From Irpex lacteus (lineage: Eukaryota; Basidiomycota; Agaricomycetes; Polyporales; Irpicaceae), in assembly GCA_001986395.2 (NCBI GenBank), contig MQVO02000001.1, positions 930,001 through 994,000 of the forward strand: DNA of 64,000 nt. The letters are read 5' to 3'. Position numbers and translations under genes: made by a program. The notes below the pieces were generated by a model, which did no database searches, had not been told where the DNA came from, and was given only the letters and a program-made list of their open reading frames with translations. Below, in pieces: positions 55,152-64,000 of this stretch (its first letter is position 1; every line of letters begins with the position of its first letter).

Positions 55152-58100
55152 CTAGTGCTTTGCCTTCTTCATGCTCCGCCTCGCCCCCGACTTTTTCGTA
55201 GCCGCCTCCGCCTTCCCCTCCCGCTCATTATCATCCGCCTTCCTCTTCTTCCCACTCCCTTCTTTACCGCTCATAGAACTAGTACTCTTCACGCTCACCA
55301 CCGTCGACTTTCCTTCCCGACTGCCAAGAGATGCGAGTTGCGCTTCAGCGGCGCTCCAGTCGGCCGACGCGTCGTCGATGGCGAACCTATATATCAGGGT
55401 AAAGGTTCGTCAGTATCTATCAACCTAACCCCAGTTTTATAGCGATGGTATACACACCCCCATCGAGATTGCAAGAGAAAGGACGAGAAACAAGAACTCA
55501 CTTGCTTAGATCCAACGAATCGATCATCGCGCGCTGCTTCTCCCTCATCTTCTTCGTCTCCTCGCCCCCAGCCTCCTCGAGCTCCATCTGCAAACTCGTC
55601 TCAACAGGCTTCCAGCTCTTCTTCCTCTCACCGCCCTCTCCCCCATTCTCATTCTCCTCGTCTCCATTACTATGGTCGTCGCCCTGATTGGCTGCAACGA
55701 GACGAGGCCCGTCGGCCGATGAAGGACCAGGGATCGTAGCGCTAATCGCCGCCTTTTGGATGTCCTGTAGTTTCTTGCTTAGCTTGCGGACGAGCTTCCC
55801 GAAGAGGGCGAGAGCTTGGTTGACGGGAAGCTGGAGTTCCGCCTGTTTGTGTTATACGAATTCAGAGGTGTCATTTGAGTGAATGTCAAGAGAAGTTGAG
55901 GGTCCAGGTTTGTGGTCCAGGCGAGGTACGTATTCGCGATCGTAGGGTTTGTAATGTCATGCAGGTGAGTTGTCGTACGAGAGAACGAGGGGAGAGATCA
56001 AAGTCAAAATCAAAGTCAAAGTCAAAGTGTCAAAATCAAAATCAGAACGTGTTGATAGATAGCAGAGAACACGCACCTCGACCTCCTCGATCGTCTTCCG
56101 CTGCAGCCCAAGCGCCAGCAAGATCGAGCTTTGCACAGCGCTCAGGCGGACGTCACCGCCCAGTCGTTTGTCAAAGTAGAACGTCGCCACCGTAGGCAAC
56201 AGATCCAATATAACATGGTAATCGAGCATGTTGTTCGCGTACGACTCTAGACGTTTGAGGTCGAAGGGGGTGAGGTTGTAGCCGAGCTCTGTTGATGTGA
56301 GTTCTACATGAGGAGGAATTAGCGTACGAGAACGGGATCAGTTCAGACAGCCGCAGAGTACGCACCTCGTGAACCCTCCTCATCGAGCTTCTTAACTCCT
56401 ACATTGGCCGCCTCGAGCACGCTCAAAGCAGTCACGCTTCCAAACTCTCTAAATTTGAAAGATAGCAACGAGAGGAAGCGCCGTCTGAAGTCTATACGTC
56501 CACCATCAGTATCCATATCCATATCAACTACGAACTGAATGCGTTGAAGACTAACCTTTTGCGAACTCCCCAAGCCACTGCAGCTCTTCCTCGCTGGACG
56601 AGTTGAGCCCGCGGACCATCACGCATGTGTGCTCGCCGGTCAGCTCGCTCTGCGTCTGGCGAAGGTAGAGGGGGACGTAGCCTGCCCGTTTCCAGAACCT
56701 GGATTTCCGATGTAACCATAAGACGAGTAGAGTCAGAAGTTGGGATGTAGAAGAAGTGAAGATGAGGGGTGCCAAAAGAAAAAGGGAAGATGTAACGAAA
56801 TAGATGGTTGATATCAGCGTTGAGTTCATTTCCGCTCGTGGAAGCGACGAACCTGAGAAGCTGAGGTGTCAGACCGTACGACACGCCAAGGTAGTCGAGT
56901 GTTTCTGGTCTTATTTCTGTCAGTCGTTGGAGAAGGGGAGGCATGGCGTTGGCCGCGCGGACCGTGGGTTTGTCTGTCAGCAGTGAAATTGACTGCAAAA
57001 ACATACAAAACATGAGTCATATCGAGACAACTGAACAATGTGAGATAGGAGGATTGAACGAACCTCATCCACTCTCGAAGGATCCGGGTAGGACTCTTGC
57101 GCCTTCGTAGCCTCATCAAGGTTGAAGTATTCCCCGCTGTAGAAGGAGTTGAGTGCTTGCAGCGCTCGCGCTCCGTACCCCATCTGTCAAGATAAAATCA
57201 TAACCCGTGTGAGCAATCTGATAATACGAAGCTCAGACTTTCCGAGGCGCAGATCCCCCAAGGGAAGGAAGAGACGTAATCACACAACGAAGAAATAAGT
57301 GTATGATAGAAAGACACTCACACTAGCATAATCCGGATGCGTCGCAATCCTGACGATTCTAGCCCCAGACAACAACGCGAACTTGCTCTCCTGGAACTGC
57401 TGAGAAATCAGCCAAGGAATCATGTCTCCCCCCGCACGATATCCCCTACTCAAGCCTTCCATGATCGCCGCTTTGCTGATCTTCCCTTCCAGCGCTACCT
57501 GAAGCACGACCAGAGGCTCCGGAAGATGATTGTCGTCGTCCTTAATAGGAGGGAGGAGAACAAATAGGTGATGTGCTGGGGCGTCGGAAAGGAGTTGCAG
57601 ATCGTTCGGCTGGTTTTTGTAGTGGCTGGCTACGTACAGCGCCATCATGCGTTGTAGGAAAACTTCGGAGGCGGGGTGGTAGCTGAACAGGGTGTCGCGT
57701 GAGACGTAGAATAGTTCGCATTCGGATGGGTGAGGGCAGCCTTGGTGGGAGGCCTTGGGAAGAACAGAGGCGTCGAGGCATAGCAGGCTGTTGAGCCACT
57801 TCTCGATTTTGTCGCCAGCAGCGTATCGAATGGGTGTCTCGAGCTTTATTTCGCGTAGCGTGCGAGCTTTGGCAGGGGCTTTTGTGATAGCCTTTTTGGA
57901 GGTAGATGGAGCTGCCGCATCGTCTTCGTCTGCGGCAACATCTTTCGAGAGCGATGGGCGAGTGCTCTCTCGGAGTTGTTGGATCAGTTTGAGGGAAAGA
58001 GAGCGGCCGGTTCCTTCGTAGCCGTTTATGGTAGAGGCCATAAAGACGAGGTAAGGACCGATGAGGTTTCGAACAAGGGGAAGAGGGATGGCGGCAGCTT

Positions 58101-59508
58101 CATCAATGATGACGAGCTCAGCTTGGCCGAGAACATGAGCGTCCTCTGGTTGTATGTACTAACCGTATTGTGAGTTAGACTAAGTGGATTCAGTAGATAA
58201 GTATGCTCACCTGAATGGTCTGACGGTGCTGACGGAAGATGTTGACTCGCACGATAGCCTTGTTGAAGTCCGGATTGGTACTTTGTGCAATATCGTAGTC
58301 AAGATGCTCCTCATAGCCGAGCGCGTCCATACCCTTGAAGATGAAATCGAACAGCGTTTTCAAGTTCTCAGGACTGGGACTAGTAACGAAGATATTCGAG
58401 TAGCCGTGAGCGATAGCCGCAGCGATAGCCAGACCCAGAGCAGCAGACTTTCCACGACCACGACCTGCCGTAAGCGTGACTGTCGACGAGAGCGTTTTTT
58501 CCGCGATTGCGTCCACGAAAGTGAGGATGGCCTGCGCTTGGTCGAGAGATGCAGCAAGCTTCACGAGTTCCCCCACTGGTTTAGTGTCTGCCAAACTCTC
58601 TTTCAGATCCTTCAACTCTGACTCCTCTTTACCCTTCCCACGATCCTCTTCAATAGGTTTGATATCCTTGCCGCGAGATATAGGGAGGACATTGAGTTCA
58701 TCGTCAAGTACAAGACAGTCGTCACAAGAGCCGAGGGAGAGGATGAAACGCTCGTTGAATCGAGCGACCACTGTGTCATGTGCGGAGGTCCTGTACCGAG
58801 CATGTACGTCCTGAAAGGGGTTCAATCTCTGAGACCTATAGAATTGAATTGTTGACGCACCATAGTCATAGCGTACAACTGTCTGAGCGATGTCATAGTC
58901 TTCAACAGCAGTACCACCAAACCTCCACCCTCGACCGTCTCAATGGTCCTTGCGAGCAAGTTGGGTGTGATGGCTTCGAAATCTTGCAGAACGCACATTC
59001 CATAGGTGTTGCCAAGAATCTTATGGGACTCCTTATAGTATCTAATATGAAGGTTACGACGAGTGAATCGATGTGAAGAGAATTACCTTACGTGTAGCGG
59101 ATATCAGTCACAGTGACGAAGATCTCAAAGGGGTTCTGTTCATTGGGCTCTCGTATTCCTCGCTTGACTTCGCGTTTGATCTTGGCCTCCCGTTTCTTCC
59201 GGTGGCTGGGAAGGAAACATTTAGTGAGCTTGGCAGTTAAGTCTTATATACATAGGAACGCACGTTGTGAACCCAAGGTCCTTCTTGTAGCACCATAGCA
59301 CCGACGGTCTTGCAGAAACTCGAGCTTGAGATAACAAGAAGTGAAGGTTGACGATCTGAATGCAATAAGTATCGAGTCGAAGCCGCACCGCTTGTTAACG
59401 CACCTGATCTCTGCCCTTGTCGCCTACCAGAACTATGAACGAACGATGGTTCTTTTTGACATTATTGTTGATTAGAATGGGTATCCGTGGGTCGAGTTGC
59501 TTCCTCAT
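55152..59508 (-). CDS. KRE33: RNA cytidine acetyltransferase NAT10/KRE33
   Basis: Makes N4-acetylcytidine in 18S rRNA and some tRNAs and is needed for 40S assembly; nucleolar. It has many exons. The start is MRKQLDPRIPILINNNVKKN at 59508, followed by HRSFIVLVGDKGRDQ. The helicase part has TLTAGRGRGKSAALGLAIAA (Walker A) and an ELVIIDEAAAIPLPLVRNLI segment (motif II). The acetyltransferase part has SGARIVRIATHPDYASMGYG and ARALQAL (acetyl-CoA loop). C-terminal blocks include SYGLTPQLLRFWKRAGYVPL, FREFGSVTALSVLEAANVGV and LTSTELGYNLTPFDLKRLES. The tail ends in the basic ARRSMKKAKH at 55152. Total about 1040 residues, the normal length. A hexamer-type repeat lies in one intron near 56000. Confidence 0.95.
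55997..56045. repeat. hexamer-type microsatellite (AAAGTC/AAAATC) in an intron
   Basis: Repeated CAAAGT and CAAAAT units, about eight copies with substitutions. It lies between NAT10 exons and so should be spliced out. Confidence 0.7.
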
Positions 59509-60847
59509 TTCTCGAACTCGAAGTGAAGGGGACGGTGTGGCTGACCAGGTCGTCAGCCGCAAATCAAAAATTCTGCTAAGTTTCGGCCCGATCGGATCTT
59601 TACATCAATCCCGCAGCATCTATATTTGGCATCTGTGGTTAATCATCGCCTTCTGGTCTGTTTTGCAACCCTGCACTGCAAGAGGGCCTGGAAGTCAGCA
59701 GATATGCGGCATAAAATTGTTAAAATTTCCTTGTTTACGGGTCGGTCGAGGTTGCACCACTTTTTAGTAAGCAAAGTCGCGGCGGCCGTTTGTACGTGGC
59801 CTACGCAACTCACAAGGCAATCCATGGCCGAGTTCGAAGGCACTAGAAAATGTATGGATACCTAATTTCACAACTATACAGTACGTACCTCGTAGACTCC
59901 TTATTACGATACTGTGGTTGATTGCAAAGATTGTGTACTTTTCATCAGTCAAACTTCTTCGAGTCATCCTGATATTACGAAGACAAACTTTCCAACTTTC
60001 TGACCGGATACATACACTTCGCAGCTGGAACATCCCTGTGCGCTTCACCGAATAAATTGTGTACGTTACTTCTAGCGTCAGGATATACACGGCAGTGCAT
60101 ATAAAGAGGTGCACGCATCTCTCCAGCAGGTTCCATGCTGGATACGAATGGCCCTGTAACAATGCTCCAGGCCACCGAACAACGCGTCCTGTCCAACTTT
60201 TGACAGCTGGTCGCAGGCTGGTCAAGTCGCCGCACCCCGGGACGCCAGAGAAGCATCGAGCTGGTAGCCGACAAGGTACATATTGGGGACACGGGCCATG
60301 GAAGAGCGGGTCTGTTGTGGTCCGCAACAGTCTCGGCACGCTGACATGGATGAGAAGCATAATCGCTTGTGTGCATAAATATTTCGCGCCCCAATCATGA
60401 GAGGGCTCGAATTTGTTTGTGTGTCCGAGAATGTCAGGCGCGAGCTGCGTCGGGTATCAGCTTCTTCAATTTAGCGCTGCCGCGACACCCTGAGAGGCGC
60501 GCCTCCGTCGGGCCAAGTACGAGGAAGGCCTACGAACGAAAGTAAAAACGACTTTTGAGTTGCCTATCGAGTGTTTATCGCAGTGAGTATGCCAGAGAAG
60601 TCGTACTTTGAGAGCGAAGAGTATGATAGATGGACGAGAACCAGATGGAACAGGTGCGGCCATCTCCCATCCCGCAAACGCCCCCCGAGATGAGCTGGCA
60701 AACACGAGTTTCGAGATTCGGGAGCAATAGAAAATCCACTAGGAAGCGACAAACCCATTAAGCTTCCCAATAACCGAGCAGCCAATGAAATTTGTCTGGT
60801 CATGTCCGTCGACGCCTTGGCGGCGCGGCATGTCCTCGTCTCGCGAT
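59509..60847. other. intergenic region, divergent promoters
   Basis: About 1.4 kb between the NAT10 start (minus) and the next secreted-protein gene (plus). Several ORFs exist on both strands, but none has protein-like conservation that I can recognise. No repeat or RNA seen. Confidence 0.35.
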
Positions 60848-60855
60848 TATAAAAG
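60848..60855 (+). promoter_or_regulatory. TATA box of the secreted hydrophobic protein gene
   Basis: TATAAAAG stands 112 bp upstream of the ATG at 60967. CT-rich and CACCACA-type leader sequence follows, as in highly expressed fungal genes. Confidence 0.7.
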
Positions 60856-60966
60856 GGTGGTCGAACTCAGCGAGAGAAAGCCATCGACTTCTCGATACCA
60901 GACTCCGTCTCACTTACCACACACTCCCCACTTTCGTTTTACCAACCACCCCACATTCCTTACAAG

Positions 60967-61780
60967 ATGCTCTTCAAGTCTCTCGCTGTCTTCGCTACCC
61001 TCGCCTTCGGCGCCATCTCCTCCTTGGCTGCCCCCGTGGTCGACAACGACGTTATCATCGCCAACGTCCTTTCTGACCGTTGCGATGCTTGTGATGCCCA
61101 GAAGGGTGTTGCTGGTATTATCGCTGACATTAAGGTCGCCGTGACCCCCTTCGTCAACGAATTCCGTGAGTGTCCTGTTCAATTTGTACACCAGGGTTAG
61201 CATGCTGATCAGCTTCATAGACTACATCAAGAAGGAGAACTGCACCGCTGAGGTTATCGAGCCTTTGATTGTCGGCATCAAGGTCGCAGTCAACGACGGC
61301 TTGGTTAAGATCAACGCTTTGGCCGGTGCTTCCGTCGATGTTATCCTTGCCAGCGCTGTCGATGTCAACGTCAAGCTTGATGTCCACGCTGTTGCTTCCA
61401 TCGTTGCCGACCTCATTGTGGTAAGTATCTTATTTGTGATTTTGTCTTCAAAGAATACACACTAAAACATTGTTTTAGTTCATCTTCACTGGCATCAAGG
61501 TCATCCTCGATCTCAACGTCACTGCTTGCCTCAGCGTTGTCATTCCTCTGTTCTGCGCCCTTGGGTGAGTGGCTCTTGCATTATACATATCTCTGCACCT
61601 ACTCACAGCATACTTTACAGTGAGGTTATCGGTGCTCTCATCTGCGCCGTCCTCTCCATCTGTGGCCACTTGCTTGTTGGCCTCGATGTTGCTATCCTCG
61701 CCCTCATCCAGGTCGTTGTCAGCATCATCGTCCGCCTCAACGTCTCTGTCCTCATCTCCGTCTTCGGCATTGTCCTCTAA
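60967..61780 (+). CDS. small secreted or membrane-inserted Val/Ile-rich protein
   Basis: Four exons, 60967-61165, 61221-61420, 61479-61564 and 61621-61780, join in frame to 214 residues. The signal peptide is MLFKSLAVFATLAFGAISSL, with cleavage near A22. Residues to about 125 are moderately polar with Cys pairs (DRCDACDAQKG, KKENCTAE). The second half is extremely rich in Val, Ile and Leu (VDVILASAVDVNVKLDVHAV; VIGALICAVLSICGHLLVGL; IQVVVSIIVRLNVSVLISVF), which could form membrane segments or a beta-rich assembly. Codons are strongly C-ending, as in highly expressed genes. Similar proteins occur in Agaricomycetes without known function. It is not a hydrophobin: the eight-Cys pattern is absent. 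Confidence 0.8.
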
Positions 61781-62497
61781 GACGTGGCGTAGCAGTCGAT
61801 TCACTTGACTAGAGTATGCAGTGTCATACAGTACATACCTGGAAATATAATCCTTAATTTCTTCTCTCTATGATATGCGTGAGAGTTTGAGTGTATACGT
61901 AGTTGTTGAGACTTCCGAGTTGCTACCGAGGCTTTCTCCATGGGTAACGTCCTACGTTCTATGTGTGGTTTTTGTATGCACTGAGTCTAGAAGGCCAAGA
62001 TGCCGTACGGAAGATAATCAGTGGAAGGGAAGGGCACGCGTGTGAGTATAACTTGCCTACGGTGGTCAAATTAGCTGGAAGTAACGTCTTCGACATCCCT
62101 GACCATACGAGCTGTCAAATGTCAAGGAAGCTTCTAAGCATGATTTTGTCGCGCTAGCGGCACGAAACACCAAGATTGACTTCCAGATACCCTCAGAGAG
62201 CCCGGCGGGTCATTGCGGTGGCGTCGAGCTCTCCTTGATGGCCGTTTGGTCAGACAATCTCTCCGAATGCCTACAGCAAGATCACCTATTAGTAAAGGAA
62301 GTGAGTTAAGGTATGATTGATGTTGCGTCAACAGGCCGAAGACTGTCGGGAGAGTGCAGGCTGTTAATTGACTGAAAGTGCCACCAGGTATCGAGTGTTA
62401 CAGTGCACGGTATATTCTGGAAACAACAAAACGGTGAGAGTAAAAATACAACATGATAAGATAAGTATAGATATGTTCCAATTCCGATACACAGACC
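61781..62497. other. convergent intergenic region
   Basis: Between two convergent stop codons, so it holds 3' UTRs. Short ORFs have no recognisable features. Confidence 0.35.
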
Positions 62498-63976
62498 CTA
62501 CTTCTTGCGCACTACCTTTGCAACCGAGCGTCCAGCATTACCGGAATCGGCGTCCAACTTGCGCTTCTTGTTCGAGCTGGAAGTGTTCTTCACGAGCGAC
62601 TTTGGTGTAGGACGAATATCTTCAGGAAGAACGCGTCGAGTGCCGTAAATCTCATTTGGATCCTCCTATTTACAGCGCATATTAGCCAACCTATGCGAAC
62701 ACTACGGAGAATGAACTATACCTCGGCACCGATCAGCAGTTGGTCGTCCTCGTCCTCGTCTTCTTCTTCGTCTATCTCGACGTAGGGTTTACTCTTGATA
62801 GATGACCGCCTGGGTCGCAAATTTTCTGCCTTCTTACTAGGCTGCCACTCCGAGTCGTCAGAAGCCAAAGCGTTCTCCTCATCGCTGTTCATTTCCTCCT
62901 TGACCGGAACCTCAACGATGGCGTGTACTCGACGAATAAACTGTGGACGCGGCGGCGAAGGAGCCTGATAGTCGGGATAGTCGTTACGAGGAGCTGATGC
63001 TCTCGGAGTAGGTGGCGCCCTGGGCACTACGGCACTTGGTCTCTTCTTCGGCCTGGCTACTGGAGCGTCGCGTGTCGTCTCTTTCGCTGGAGGCTGGTGC
63101 TCGACATAGGTGCGTTCCCGATCTGTACCGTTCTGCGCGGCACTGGGCTTGGATTTAGCTTTACGAGGAGGCGGCATGGGCTCTTCATCATCATCACTAG
63201 GCACGTTGGGCATGCTTGGGCGCGGTTTGCGGCTCGTGTTGGATGGCTGCTTTCGCGTTGGTGGTTCAACTGGCTCAGGGATCCACGTCGATGCACGTGC
63301 CGTTCGTTCTGTTGCATTCTATTGAGAAGTTATAAGCATGGACGCAAGGACTCTCCCGCGTATGCGCACCTGAAGTTGCTCTGCCATCAGCTCGTCCACG
63401 CGCGATGACAAGCGCGAACGTTCTTGTTCAGTCCGCAAGTACTGGTCTTTCCAGTCCTGCAACTCCCTTCTTGCGGTTTCCAGTTGACTCTTCCACTGCA
63501 TTACCTCGTCGCGTAGCTGGACGATGGTTTCCGCTTGGTGCTTGATCTAGAAGAGGAGTTGTGAGCATCAGTGGAAGGAATAAACGCGTTGTGCTCACAG
63601 TCAGCTCAGACTTCTCCAACTAAAGACCATTCATGAGCACACGGACAACTGATCAGCAAGACCGTACACACCGAAGTCTTTAGCATCTCCCCTTGACGCT
63701 CCCAATCTTTCTCCTGCAGTTGCGTCTTATTCATAAACTTCATGTTCTTGCTATGCTCGCGTCTCATATCTGCTACTTCAGCTTGTGCGCGTGCAACTTC
63801 AAGCTTCGCCTCTTCTTCGACGGCCGCGAACTGGACAAACGACGCGTGAGATCGCGAACGTAGACAGAAACATGAAAGGCACTGACTGCAAGACTTGCGG
63901 CTTTCGTAAAGGCATTAACAGCGTCTGCGAGGATCGCTGAGGGTGTGTTGTTGCTGGTAGATGCTTTGGGTGCCAT
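62498..63976 (-). CDS. coiled-coil protein with basic/acidic disordered tail
   Basis: The start is MAPKASTSNNTPSAILADAV at 63976, with several short introns. A long coiled coil follows in pieces: EEEAKLEVARAQAEVADMRR, KNMKFMNKTQLQEKDWERQG, then QWKSQLETARRELQDWKDQY and LSSRVDELMAEQLQ. The second half is disordered and strongly charged: Pro-rich blocks (PPPRKAKSKPSAAQNG; RKPRPSMPNV), an acidic stretch (EIDEEEDEDEDDQLLIGAE) and a basic C-terminus (SSSNKKRKLDADSG; SVAKVVRKK). The KKRKL and KVVRKK stretches look like nuclear localisation signals. So a nuclear, chromosome- or kinetochore-associated protein is plausible, but no family is recognised. The stop is at 62498. Confidence 0.75.
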
Positions 63977-64000
63977 GTTTACGGCAGCCGAACTCGGTTA

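Noticed and set aside
54642..55442. 266-residue plus-strand ORF
   Set aside because: It runs antisense into the last exon of NAT10 and has no recognisable domain. Its composition mirrors the coding strand below it.
59764..60360. 198-residue minus-strand ORF upstream of NAT10
   Set aside because: No start context, domain or homology that I recognise; overlapping ORFs exist in the other frames. Probably chance in the promoter region.
1..64000. CRISPR arrays, bacterial operons, ribosome binding sites, rRNA genes
   Set aside because: The window is clearly fungal with spliced genes. No regularly spaced short identical repeats with unique spacers and no rRNA sequence were seen.

Overview
The window is nuclear DNA of a filamentous basidiomycete, most likely an Agaricomycete. 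The genes are split by many introns of about 45-70 bp with GT...AG ends. F-box-like proteins, a fungal rhodopsin-like membrane protein, small secreted proteins and a DUF6589 protein are typical of that group. I cannot name the species.

Layout. 1-8992 is a conserved gene block: the tail of an unknown gene, two F-box-like genes, MRT4 (60S assembly) divergent from deoxyhypusine hydroxylase (eIF5A maturation), and Mediator subunit MED4. 9190-13160 is a roughly 4 kb pyrimidine-rich repeat element. 13552-19688 holds a rhodopsin-like membrane protein, a cupin-like secreted protein and a family-2 O-methyltransferase. 20597-35101 holds four genes related to the interferon-induced 6-16/ISG12 family. 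Into this cluster has jumped a complete DNA transposon (23067-28689): 170-bp terminal inverted repeats that read as identical, a 9-bp target duplication, and two convergent genes (DUF6589 protein and RecQ-like helicase). Two further pyrimidine-rich elements, both inverted relative to the first, lie at about 30830-33850 and 35650-39850 and bracket the fourth ISG12-like gene.

39954-49773 carries a LYR/Cup1-like protein, a small acidic protein, two related proteins with Cys-rich hydrophobic tails, an unresolved gene model and a third F-box-like gene. Shorter relatives of the repeat element lie at 46400-46525 and 50080-51470. The right end (51924-64000) is mostly conserved again: a JEN1-type carboxylate transporter, the rRNA/tRNA cytidine acetyltransferase NAT10/KRE33, a hydrophobic secreted protein with a strong TATA box, and a coiled-coil nuclear-type protein.

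Working together: MRT4, DOHH and NAT10 all serve ribosome production or translation, and the MRT4/DOHH pair shares one 263-bp promoter region. The most unusual content is the DUF6589-RecQ transposon, the pyrimidine-rich repeat family and the ISG12-like cluster. All gene models were assembled by reading splice sites by eye. Exon ends are given where frame and homology agree and are called uncertain elsewhere.
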